Source of the DNA: Gammaproteobacteria bacterium
Lineage (GTDB): Bacteria > Pseudomonadota > Gammaproteobacteria > SZUA-229
NCBI GenBank assembly: GCA_011051475.1
Contig: DRLE01000236.1
Span: forward strand, 1 to 15,231
Length of the DNA: 15,231 nt
Direction of reading: 5' to 3'
The notes under the pieces: model-generated
The model's input: only the letters and a program-made list of their open reading frames with translations
What the model was told of the DNA's origin: nothing
The model's database searches: none
Position numbers and translations under genes: made by a program
In this document: one piece after another, positions 1 to 6,589 of the stretch
Numbering within the stretch: position 1 is the first letter of the stretch
Layout: each line of letters starts with the position of its first letter

Positions 1-90
1 CACGAACTGGGTTACGGTAAAGGAAATCAGCATCACCCCGAACAGGGTCGGAATCATCAACAGCAGGCGTTTTAAAATATATGAAAACAT
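1..90 (-). CDS. yejB: YejB-type oligopeptide ABC transporter permease, N-terminal fragment
   Basis: Partial gene, cut by the left edge; only the first 30 codons are present, starting at the ATG whose complement is at 88-90. The translation begins MFSYILKRLLLMIPTLFGV and continues into a hydrophobic stretch. This is the typical first transmembrane segment of binding-protein-dependent peptide permeases of the DppB/OppB/YejB class (a cytoplasmic start, an R-L-L-L-x-I-P-T-L-F-G motif, then a membrane helix). It lies 75 bases downstream of a yejA-type binding protein on the same strand, which is the yejA-yejB order of the YejABEF importer. The family assignment to YejB rather than another peptide permease rests on that neighbour. 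No clear Shine-Dalgarno sequence is visible before the ATG. Confidence 0.75.
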   Translation of the reverse strand, partial: MFSYILKRLLLMIPTLFGVMLISFTVTQFV

Positions 91-98
91 GAGATAAA

Positions 99-133
99 TT
101 TAATTTTGAATGTTTGATTTTGAATATTTAATG
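99..133. repeat. Degenerate 14-base tandem repeat in the yejA-yejB gap
   Basis: Two and a half copies of an A/T-rich 14-mer lie end to end: TTTAATTTTGAATG (99-112), TTTGATTTTGAATA (113-126) and the partial TTTAATG (127-133). It adjoins the heptamer repeat that starts at 136, and 14 is twice that repeat's 7-base period, so the whole 99-170 stretch has a 7-base rhythm. No gene fits in it. Its role is unknown. Confidence 0.6.
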
Positions 134-135
134 TT

Positions 136-176
136 TTTCACTATTCACTATTCGTTATTCACTATTCACTGCTTTT
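136..176 (-). repeat. Heptamer repeat block (AGTGAAT units), copy 1
   Basis: Read on the minus strand, positions 170-136 are five consecutive 7-base units: AGTGAAT, AGTGAAT, AACGAAT, AGTGAAT, AGTGAAA. The block begins inside the last codons of yejA, whose TGA stop at 166-168 lies in the first unit. A 33-base segment (144-176, minus) is identical to 2886-2918 on the plus strand, so two copies flank yejA and fabI in inverted orientation, and each starts at the 3' end of its gene. The shared segment includes the AAAAGC just before the heptamers. Confidence 0.85.
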
Positions 177-1980
177 TTATCCACCACGCCTTCAGCATCC
201 AGGTCACCGGATCATAATACAACGGCTGTGTCTTCGGTATGCCGAACTTGTTCCAGTAGGCGATACGATGCACATTGATATACCAGTTGGGGACCACGTA
301 TTCACCGTACAGCAGCACACGGTCCAGGGCGCGCGCGGCGACCACCAGGTCTTCACGGTTTTTCGCCTGGATAATCTCTTCGACCAGGGCGTCGACCACC
401 GGGCTGGAAATACCCGGCAGGTTGCGCGAGCCTTTCATATTGGCCGAGCTGGAGTGGAACATATTCATCAGCTCATTACCCGGTGATATCGATGAAGGAA
501 AACTGGTCACCACCATATCGAAGTCGAAGGTGTCGAGACGGCGTTTGTACAACGAGGAATCCACCTTGCGGTAGGTGGTTTCGATACCCAGCTTTTTCAG
601 GTTATGCGCATAGGGTGCGATAATCCGGTCAAAGCCGCTCTGCACCAGCATGATATCCAGGGTGAACACCTCACCCTTGCTGTTTTTCAGAACGCCATCC
701 TGTACCGTCCAGCCGGCTTCGGCCAGCAGGTCACGCGCCTCGATCAGGTTCTTGCGCAGACTGTGCGGCGGTTTTGTCGTGGCAGGCTCCCAGCGACGGG
801 TAAAGATTTCCGGCGGCAGCTGGTCGCGAAAACGCTCCAGCAGCGCCCGCTCCTTACCCTCTGGCACCCCCCTGGCCGCCAGCTCGCTGTTGCTGAAATA
901 GCTGTCGGCACGCACATACTGGTTATAGAACAGTTTGGCATTGGCCCATTCGAAGTCATAGGCCAGACTCAGGGCGCGGCGTACGCGCACATCCTTGAAC
1001 TTGTCGCGCCGGGTATTAAAGGCAAAGCCCTGCATGCCGGCATTGTTCCTGTGTGTCAGTTCGGTCTTGATAATTCGGCCATCGTCATAGGCCGGGCCGT
1101 TGTGCGAACGCGCCCAGCGCTTGGAGTAGTTCTCGAAGAAAAAATCAAACTCGCCGGCCTTGAAAGCCTCAAGGGCAATAGTGGAATCCTTGTAGTATTT
1201 ATAGGTAATGCGATCGTAGTTATACATGCCCTTGCGCACCGGCAGGTCCTGCGCCCAGTAATCCGGATTTTTTACATAGACGATATTCTTGCCGCGATCA
1301 TACTTTTCCACCGTGTAGGGGCCGCTGGCAATGGGCCGGGTATCATCGGTCCTGTCGAATGGTTTGTCACCCGCCCATTTTTTTGAAAATATCGGAATCT
1401 CGCCGATAATCATGTGCAGTTCACGGTTCCGGTTTTTAAAATCGAAACGCACCGTGAGGCGGTCAACTACGGTGGCGGACTTCACATCGCCGTAATAGAC
1501 CCGGAACTGGGGATGCGCGGCCTTGCTCATCAGGGTATCAAAGGAGTATTTGACGTCCTCGGCGGTAATCGGGTCGCCATTGGAAAAACGGGCTTTCGGG
1601 TTGATATGAAAGGTCACCGAGAGTTTGTCATCGGCCAGGTAAAAATCATCGGCAATCAGGCCGTATTCACTGAACGGCTCATCCATGCTTTTTTCCAGCA
1701 GGCTTTCAAACACCAGCAGGCCCAGGCCGCTGGCGGACAGGCCCTTGAGCAGGTAGGGGTTGAGGCTGTCGAAGGTACCCAGCCCCATCAGCGCGAGGTC
1801 GCCGCCCCTGGGCGCATCCGGATTCACATAGTCAAAATGCTGGTAGTCCGGCGGATATTTCGGCTCATAGCCCATCCCCATGGCCGGAACGGCGATGCCG
1901 GTCTGTGGCAGCAGCAAAAACAGTAAAGCAAGGGCATTAAGGTGGCTTTTCAGGGCTGAAAACAACAATCTTGACGGCAT
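166..1980 (-). CDS. yejA: YejA-type periplasmic oligopeptide-binding protein (SBP family 5)
   Basis: Extracellular solute-binding protein of the YejABEF peptide importer, the system that takes up microcin C-like peptides in E. coli; it would capture oligopeptides in the periplasm and deliver them to YejB/YejE. Starting at the ATG (complement 1978-1980) gives 604 residues, the length I recall for E. coli YejA. The N-terminus is a signal peptide: MPSR, a basic stretch, then a hydrophobic core (ALALLFLLLP) and a likely cleavage site near GIA or VPA. After it come the family hallmarks YEPKYPPDYQHFDYVNPDAP, GTFDSLNPY, FSNGDPITAEDV, SGPYTVEKYDRGKNIVY and EAFKAGEFDF. An in-frame GTG at 2037 would add 19 charged residues before the signal peptide. 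A candidate promoter -10 lies downstream of that GTG, so I prefer the ATG, although no good ribosome-binding site precedes either. The stop codon lies inside a repeat. yejB follows after 75 bases. Confidence 0.88.
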   Translation of the reverse strand: MPSRLLFSALKSHLNALALLFLLLPQTGIAVPAMGMGYEPKYPPDYQHFDYVNPDAPRGGDLALMGLGTFDSLNPYLLKGLSASGLGLLVFESLLEKSMDEPFSEYGLIADDFYLADDKLSVTFHINPKARFSNGDPITAEDVKYSFDTLMSKAAHPQFRVYYGDVKSATVVDRLTVRFDFKNRNRELHMIIGEIPIFSKKWAGDKPFDRTDDTRPIASGPYTVEKYDRGKNIVYVKNPDYWAQDLPVRKGMYNYDRITYKYYKDSTIALEAFKAGEFDFFFENYSKRWARSHNGPAYDDGRIIKTELTHRNNAGMQGFAFNTRRDKFKDVRVRRALSLAYDFEWANAKLFYNQYVRADSYFSNSELAARGVPEGKERALLERFRDQLPPEIFTRRWEPATTKPPHSLRKNLIEARDLLAEAGWTVQDGVLKNSKGEVFTLDIMLVQSGFDRIIAPYAHNLKKLGIETTYRKVDSSLYKRRLDTFDFDMVVTSFPSSISPGNELMNMFHSSSANMKGSRNLPGISSPVVDALVEEIIQAKNREDLVVAARALDRVLLYGEYVVPNWYINVHRIAYWNKFGIPKTQPLYYDPVTWMLKAWWIKKQ

Positions 1981-2004
1981 GGGTATTTTGTTTGACGGTT
2001 TTGT

Positions 2005-2033
2005 TTTTATGCGTGCTTTTTTATGGTTATAAT
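2005..2033 (+). promoter_or_regulatory. Candidate sigma-70 promoter for fabI
   Basis: A perfect -10 TATAAT at 2028-2033 with a poor -35 (TTTTAT, 2005-2010) 17 bases upstream. Transcription would start near 2040, giving a leader of about 60 bases to the fabI ATG. A TG just upstream of the -10 is one base off the extended -10 position. The call rests mainly on the -10 and its location. Confidence 0.5.
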
Positions 2034-2053
2034 CCACCCTAATCTCTGCGCAA
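2026..2053 (-). promoter_or_regulatory. Candidate sigma-70 promoter for yejAB, overlapping the fabI promoter
   Basis: On the minus strand, TTGCGC (2048-2053) and TATAAC (2026-2031) are 16 bases apart. The -10 overlaps the divergent fabI TATAAT by four bases because TTATAA is self-complementary. A start near 2019 lies downstream of the alternative GTG of yejA at 2037 and supports the ATG at 1980. The -35 is weak (3 of 6). Confidence 0.35.
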
Positions 2054-2098
2054 GTTTACAGCACAGGTCAACAATAACAACATCAACGGGAGCGAGTA

Positions 2099-2887
2099 AT
2101 GGGCTTTTTATCCGGTAAACGAGTTTTGATTTTCGGGGTGGCCAGTAACCGGTCGATCGCCTGGGGCATCGCCCAGGCCATGCACCGCGAAGGTGCCGAC
2201 CTGGCTTTTGCCTATATGGGCGAAAGACTGAGAGAACGTGTGGAAAAACTCGCCGGCCAGTGTGACTCCGACATCGTCGTTCCCTGTGATGTGGAAAACG
2301 ACGATGAAATCGAGGCGGTTTTCGAGCACCTGGACGACTACTGGGACAGCCTGGACATTATCGTGCACTCCATTGCCTTTGCGCCCAAGGAACTGCTGGA
2401 AGGCGACTATCTGGACAACCTGACCCGAGACGGTTTCAATACCGCCCATGATATCAGTTCCTACAGCCTGGCCGCCATTGCCAAGGCAGGCCGACACATG
2501 ATGCAGAACCGCGAGGACGCGGCCATTATTACCATGAGTTACCTCGGCGCCGTACGCGCCTTCCCCGGCTATAATGTGATGGGCCTGGCCAAGGCCAGTC
2601 TTGAGGCCAATGTGCGCTATCTGGCACACTCACTCGGTCCCGAAGGCATCCGCGTCAACGCCATTTCCGCCGGCCCGATCAAGACCCTCGCGGCCAAGGG
2701 TATCTCCGGCTTTACCAAGATTCTCGAACATGTGGAACAGAGCGCACCGTTGCACCGCAATGTCACCATCGAGGAAGTCGGCAATGCCTCGGCCTTCCTC
2801 TGCTCACCGCTGGCCAGCGGGATTACCGGTGAGGTGCTGTATGTGGATGCGGGTTATCACACGGCTGGCTTGATGGGGGATACTTAA
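2099..2887 (+). CDS. fabI: Enoyl-[acyl-carrier-protein] reductase (NADH), FabI
   Basis: Performs the last, NADH-dependent reduction of each fatty acid elongation cycle and is the target of triclosan-type inhibitors. The 262-residue product is full length (E. coli 262). Visible features: the nucleotide-binding N-terminus MGFLSGKRVLIFGVASNRSIAWG; the catalytic set Tyr148, Tyr158 and Lys165 in SYLGAVRAFPGYNVMGLAKA (E. coli Tyr146, Tyr156, Lys163, shifted by a two-residue insertion around 137-142); ISAGPIKTLAA (189-199), followed by the substrate-loop region; and the C-terminal GEVLYVDAGYH. At the position of E. coli Gly93 this protein has Ala93 (SIAFAP), as many other FabI proteins do. The ATG is preceded by GGGAG at 2088-2092. 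It is divergent from yejA and convergent with the symporter gene; a heptamer repeat begins at its stop codon. Confidence 0.96.
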   Translation: MGFLSGKRVLIFGVASNRSIAWGIAQAMHREGADLAFAYMGERLRERVEKLAGQCDSDIVVPCDVENDDEIEAVFEHLDDYWDSLDIIVHSIAFAPKELLEGDYLDNLTRDGFNTAHDISSYSLAAIAKAGRHMMQNREDAAIITMSYLGAVRAFPGYNVMGLAKASLEANVRYLAHSLGPEGIRVNAISAGPIKTLAAKGISGFTKILEHVEQSAPLHRNVTIEEVGNASAFLCSPLASGITGEVLYVDAGYHTAGLMGDT

Positions 2888-2919
2888 AAGCAGTGAATAG
2901 TGAATAACGAATAGTGAAC
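2886..2919 (+). repeat. Heptamer repeat block (AGTGAAT units), copy 2
   Basis: Four 7-base units after the fabI stop: AGTGAAT, AGTGAAT, AACGAAT, AGTGAAC (2892-2919). Bases 2886-2918 are identical, in inverted orientation, to 176-144 at the end of yejA. The variant unit AACGAAT falls at the same place in both copies, so they share an origin rather than being independent slippage products. No coding content. Confidence 0.85.
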
Positions 2920-2990
2920 AGTTGTATTACAGAGGTCCTTCCGCCTTACACACATGCAACACTATCGCTGATTCCGGCCTGCCACTTTTA

Positions 2991-3070
2991 GCCGCAAAGG
3001 ACGCAAATTTCGCGAAAAAAGCAAAAAGAAACTTCGCGTTTTCATTTGCGTATTTTGCGTCCTTTGCGGC
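2991..3070. repeat. Long inverted repeat between convergent fabI and symporter gene
   Basis: A perfect 17-base inverted repeat: 2991-3007 (GCCGCAAAGGACGCAAA) pairs with 3054-3070. The 46-base middle holds a shorter pair, CGCGAA at 3011-3016 with TTCGCG at 3033-3038. The arms are reiterations of a CGCAAAG-like unit, resembling intergenic CGCAAAG/CGCAGAG repeats I recall from many bacterial genomes. It sits 9 bases beyond the symporter stop and about 100 beyond fabI, so it may act as a bidirectional terminator. It lacks a clean uridine tract; the minus-strand copy of 3071-3080 has none and the plus side reads into AAAAACG. Confidence 0.75.
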
Positions 3071-3079
3071 AAAAACGTT

Positions 3080-4354
3080 TTACGCTTTATCTGTTACCAG
3101 CATTGTTTTCTCACCTTCAAGCCGCGCTACGGTAACTGCACAGCAGGAATCACTGAATACATTCACCGAGGTGCGGCACATATCCAGTACCCGGTCTACC
3201 ACCAGGATCAGGCCAATACCTTCCAGCGGCAGGCCGATGGCGCTGAGGATTATGGTAATGGCGACCAGGCTGGCAGAAGGTATGCCGGCAACCCCGATAG
3301 ACGTCAGCAATGCCACCAGAACAATGGTGAACTGTGTGGTCAGATCCAGTGACAGGCCGTATGCCTGAGCGATAAACATGGCGGCTACACATTCATACAG
3401 GGCGGTGCCATCCATATTGATGGTTGCGCCCAGCGGCAGGGTAAAACCCGAAACCTGGTTGGAAACCCCGGCGCGCTTCTCGACACAATCGATGGTAAGT
3501 GGCAGCGTTGCCGAAGAGGAACTGGTTGAAAACGCCGTCAACAGTGCCGGCATCATGGCCCGGAAATGTTTTGCCGGTGATACACGGGCAATATAGCGCA
3601 GCACCAGTGGCAGGAACACCAGTAAATGCGTTGCCAGCGCCAGCAGCACCGTGGCGAAAAATACCGCCAGTGGTGAAAAAGCCTCAGCACCGGAAACAAT
3701 AACCACCTTCGCCACCAGGGCATAAACACCCAGCGGGGCGAATTTCATAATGAAGTCGGTCATCATCATCATGATATCCAGCAGGCCCTGCCAGAAACTT
3801 TTCTGCACCCTGGCGCCCTCACCCTGAAGCTTCGACACGAAGAAACCGAACAGCAGACTGAAGAAGATAAGCCCCAGCATCTGCCCGTTGGCAGCGGCAG
3901 TGACAATATTGGCGGGCACCATGCGCAGGAAGACCTCGGCGATATCGCCAGCGCCCTTGTCACCAATCTTGCTGACAACCCCCTCGGTATCGGCGGAATG
4001 GCCGATAATGGCATGCGCCGGTTCACCGTCTACCACACCCGGCTGGAACAGGTTGACAAACAGCAGGCCGATTAGAATAGCAACCAGACTGGTAGAGGCG
4101 TAATAAAGAATGGTCTTGCTGCCGAGACGACCAAGTGAATCGCCACTGAGGCTCATCATGCCGCTGATAATCGATGCCATCACCAGCGGTACAATCAGCA
4201 TCTTGAGCGCATTGAGAAACAGCGTGCCGATAAAGGAAAGCACGGCCAGCAGCGAAACACCAAACAGGGTAAATGTTTCATCAAATACCAGGCCGGTCAG
4301 CACCGCCAGCGCCAGCGCGATCAGAATTTGCCAGTGAAGAGCCAGTTTACGCAT
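3080..4354 (-). CDS. Dicarboxylate/amino acid:cation symporter (DAACS/SDF, GltP-like)
   Basis: Inner-membrane secondary transporter importing a small anionic substrate with Na+ or H+; 424 residues, normal for the family. Eight membrane segments are suggested by hydrophobicity, and the transport-core motifs are intact: the serine-rich hairpin 1 STSSSSA (276-282), NMDGT in helix 7 (313-317), hairpin 2 SIGVAGIPSAS (352-362), and helix 8 with Asp387, Asp391, Arg394, Asn398 and Asp402. Arg394 matches the arginine that binds the substrate side-chain carboxylate in archaeal GltPh, which favours glutamate, aspartate or a dicarboxylate over neutral amino acids. The helix 8 tail reads NVFSDSCCA where the more usual form is NVxGD, so a Ser replaces Gly401 and two cysteines follow. 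No specific gene symbol is justified. It starts 76 bases beyond ppiD on the same strand; there is no obvious promoter or strong ribosome-binding site. Confidence 0.9.
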   Translation of the reverse strand: MRKLALHWQILIALALAVLTGLVFDETFTLFGVSLLAVLSFIGTLFLNALKMLIVPLVMASIISGMMSLSGDSLGRLGSKTILYYASTSLVAILIGLLFVNLFQPGVVDGEPAHAIIGHSADTEGVVSKIGDKGAGDIAEVFLRMVPANIVTAAANGQMLGLIFFSLLFGFFVSKLQGEGARVQKSFWQGLLDIMMMMTDFIMKFAPLGVYALVAKVVIVSGAEAFSPLAVFFATVLLALATHLLVFLPLVLRYIARVSPAKHFRAMMPALLTAFSTSSSSATLPLTIDCVEKRAGVSNQVSGFTLPLGATINMDGTALYECVAAMFIAQAYGLSLDLTTQFTIVLVALLTSIGVAGIPSASLVAITIILSAIGLPLEGIGLILVVDRVLDMCRTSVNVFSDSCCAVTVARLEGEKTMLVTDKA

Positions 4355-4430
4355 AGCGATAAATACAGCTCACCGGTTCATCAGGCTGAAAGCCCGGGCA
4401 AAGACAAACTGTCTTTCACTGACAAGCTGC

Positions 4431-6320
4431 CTACTCCTGCTCAAGCAGGCGTTTGTTTTTCTCGATATCCGCAATGTCCTTGATGTACTGAACACTGCTG
4501 GTGATTTCAGCAACCGCCTGTTCACTGGCCACTTCCGATTTGATACGGTTACGCACATCTTCGGCCACGGTTTCCGGCAGATTAACCTTGTCCACTACCA
4601 CAAGAGCAACATCGCCTGTCATCAGGTCGACTTCGGTCACCTTGACACCATCGGCTGCGGGGTTAATTTCAAAGGCCGCCCTGAGAATCGCGGGATCGGC
4701 GACCTTGCTGCTGTCGTTTCGTCCCAGGCCGTTCACGGTATCCAGCCTGACGCCTTCAATGTTCTCCATAACCTTTGCCACAGATTCGCCGTTGGCCAGG
4801 CGCTGTTTAACCGCCAGTGCAGCATCAAGTGTCTGTTTGTGGCCGTTCTGCGCTTTCAGGATATTTTCAATTTTAGACCGCACCTGCTCCAGCGGTATCG
4901 GGCTGGCCGGCACATGCTCGCGCAGGCGGATAACCACTACCTGTTTAGGGCTGATCTCGATAATGTCGCTATTACTGCCCTCTTCCAGTACCAGTGGGGA
5001 AAATGCCGTGTTTCTGAGCTTGTCATCAGCGGCAATACCTTCACCCCGGTTGCGCGAAAAGAAGTCCGTGGTCTCGACCTTAAGCCCCATGTCCTCGGCC
5101 ACGATATCGAGGCTGTCCGGGTTTTCATAGGCCAGTGTGGCCAGGCGTTCTGACTGGTCATAGAACATGGATGAAACCGCGTCGGTCTTCAGCTCATCTT
5201 CAAACTCATAACGTTTGACTTCAAGCGGCGCCGGTTTTTCCTTGCGTATATCTTCGAGCAGAATCAGATGATAGCCAAACTGGGTTTCAACGATATCACT
5301 GACCTTGCCCTTCTCCATGTCAAACAGGGTTGTCTCGAATGGCTTGACCATTTCACCCAGTGCAATCCAGCCAAGCTCACCGCCATTTGCTGCCGAACCG
5401 GTATCATCCGAGTTTTTCTTTGCCAGCTCGGCAAAATCGGCGCCCTGCTCAAGCTGTTTCTGCAGTGCCTCGATTTTTGTCCTTGCAGCTGCCTTGTCTT
5501 CACCGGCATTGACCAGGATATGACGAGCCTTGCGTTCTTCACGACGACTCACGCTTTTCACGTAGTCATCGTACATCTTACTGATCTGCGCCTCATCGAT
5601 CTGTATGTCTGAAGCCAGATTGTCGGAACTGATTTCAACATAGTCGACCCTGACTTTTTCCGGCACCATAAAGCGATCACGGTTTTCATCGTAGTAGGCT
5701 TTAATCTCTTCTGCTGTCGGCTTCGCCGCCGTTGAGTAGTGCTCAAGGTTAAAGGTCAGCACACTGATATCGCGTGTCTGCTGATCCAGCATGGCAAGAC
5801 GTTGTACATCACCCCTGGTGGCAAATGCTGAACCGGCTATGGCACCGCGCATCTGCTGCAGCTGCATTTCACTGCGCAATGCCATTTCGTACATGGGTAC
5901 ACTCATGCCGTTCGAGTTGATGATCATTTCAAAACGTTTGCGATCGAAGACGCCATCAACCGAAAACTGCTGCTTGATGCGCTCGGAAAGCATCAGGTCG
6001 GAAACACGGTAACCGCTGGTATAGCTGTAATCTTCAAGCAGTCGCTGGTTGATCAGCTGATCCAGCACCTGTTTGCGCAGAAACTTTTCATCAAAAGGCA
6101 GTTTGCCGCCATACTGTTTCAGTAACTGCTGGCGCTGGCGGGATACAGTACGATCAAGTTCGGCTGCTGAGATTTCAATATCATTTACCTTGGCCGCGTA
6201 TTTCGGGCCGCTGTCATCAAGATAGGACTGTATTCCCCAGAGAGCAAAGGGAAGACCAATCAGAATAACAATAGCGATTCCCAGCCAACCTTTAATACGA
6301 TCATTAATAGCCTGTAACAT
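4431..6320 (-). CDS. ppiD: Membrane-anchored periplasmic chaperone PpiD (SurA/parvulin family)
   Basis: Anchored in the inner membrane beside the Sec translocon, PpiD helps newly exported proteins fold. The 629-residue product (E. coli 623) has a short cytoplasmic start (MLQAINDRIKGWLG), one membrane helix at about 12-30, a SurA-like N-terminal chaperone region to about 200, one parvulin-type peptidyl-prolyl isomerase domain at about 262-359 (from RKARHILV through GELGWIALGEMVKPFE to FGYHLILLEDI), and a C-terminal chaperone region. Whether the parvulin domain is catalytically active cannot be judged from sequence; in E. coli PpiD it is thought to be inactive. Its position beside hupB and lon matches the conserved gammaproteobacterial order. 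The start has no strong Shine-Dalgarno, but the membrane anchor begins immediately after it, which supports the choice. Confidence 0.95.
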   Translation of the reverse strand: MLQAINDRIKGWLGIAIVILIGLPFALWGIQSYLDDSGPKYAAKVNDIEISAAELDRTVSRQRQQLLKQYGGKLPFDEKFLRKQVLDQLINQRLLEDYSYTSGYRVSDLMLSERIKQQFSVDGVFDRKRFEMIINSNGMSVPMYEMALRSEMQLQQMRGAIAGSAFATRGDVQRLAMLDQQTRDISVLTFNLEHYSTAAKPTAEEIKAYYDENRDRFMVPEKVRVDYVEISSDNLASDIQIDEAQISKMYDDYVKSVSRREERKARHILVNAGEDKAAARTKIEALQKQLEQGADFAELAKKNSDDTGSAANGGELGWIALGEMVKPFETTLFDMEKGKVSDIVETQFGYHLILLEDIRKEKPAPLEVKRYEFEDELKTDAVSSMFYDQSERLATLAYENPDSLDIVAEDMGLKVETTDFFSRNRGEGIAADDKLRNTAFSPLVLEEGSNSDIIEISPKQVVVIRLREHVPASPIPLEQVRSKIENILKAQNGHKQTLDAALAVKQRLANGESVAKVMENIEGVRLDTVNGLGRNDSSKVADPAILRAAFEINPAADGVKVTEVDLMTGDVALVVVDKVNLPETVAEDVRNRIKSEVASEQAVAEITSSVQYIKDIADIEKNKRLLEQE

Positions 6321-6361
6321 ATGTCTGTCTGCTTGTAAGATTTTGAAAAAGTAAAGAGCGG

Positions 6362-6389
6362 ATTATACCGAAAAGCGCCTCCCTGTATG
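6362..6389 (-). promoter_or_regulatory. Candidate promoter for ppiD
   Basis: Minus-strand TATAAT (6362-6367) with a weak -35 CATACA (6384-6389) 16 bases away; transcription would start about 35 bases before the ppiD ATG. The -10 is perfect and flanked by CGG/CCG. It lies downstream of the hupB-tRNA terminator, so ppiD can have its own transcript. Confidence 0.45.
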
Positions 6390-6460
6390 GCTTTTCACGG
6401 AATAATTTATGAATTTATCACCCTCGTATGCCATATGAGGGAAATATTTTCTGGCCACAG

Positions 6461-6500
6461 AAAAAAGAAATGCCGCAGCAGATTTCTCTGTTGCGGCATT
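6461..6500 (-). terminator. Rho-independent terminator after tRNA-Asp
   Basis: On the minus strand, 6500-6469 forms a hairpin with 14-base arms (AATGCCGCA, one A/C mismatch, then CAGA against TCTG) and a GAAA tetraloop, followed by a run of T from 6466 to 6461. It starts 8 bases past the tRNA-Asp CCA end and closes the hupB-tRNA-Val-tRNA-Asp unit. Confidence 0.85.
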
Positions 6501-6507
6501 GCTTGTA

Positions 6508-6584
6508 TGGCGGACCGGACGGGATTCGAACCCGCGACCTCCGGCGTGACAGGCCGGCATTCTAACCAGCTGAACTACCGGTCC
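6508..6584 (-). tRNA. tRNA-Asp (anticodon GTC)
   Basis: 77 bases including encoded CCA (6508-6510). Acceptor GGACCGG (6578-6584) pairs with 6512-6518; D-arm TAGTTCAGCTGGTTAGA, anticodon GTC at 6548-6550 in loop CTGTCAC, and T-arm GGGTTCGAATCCC are all canonical. Discriminator base is G. Only 5 bases separate it from tRNA-Val, so both come from one precursor. Confidence 0.97.
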
Positions 6585-6589
6585 GAACT

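Noticed and set aside
99..176. Tandem repeats as a CRISPR array
   Set aside because: Units of 7 or 14 bases without unique spacers, and no cas genes nearby.
604..1386. Long open frame opposite yejA, and similar ones opposite lon, clpX, tig and folD
   Set aside because: They lie antisense to well-supported genes, have no recognisable domains, no ribosome-binding sites, and are explained by the codon bias of the real genes.
1981..2037. GTG start that would extend YejA by 19 residues
   Set aside because: It puts a charged stretch before the signal peptide, makes the protein longer than E. coli YejA, and lies upstream of the candidate yejA -10.
4400..4416. AAAGACA/TGTCTTT hairpin just after ppiD as a terminator
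   Set aside because: The stem is only 7 A/T-rich bases and is followed by GCCCGGGC instead of a T tract on the minus strand.
6336..6360. GTAAG/GTAAA pair upstream of ppiD as a CpxR site
   Set aside because: The spacing of 11 bases does not fit the CpxR consensus of two GTAAA boxes separated by 5, and the boxes are in the wrong context relative to the -10.
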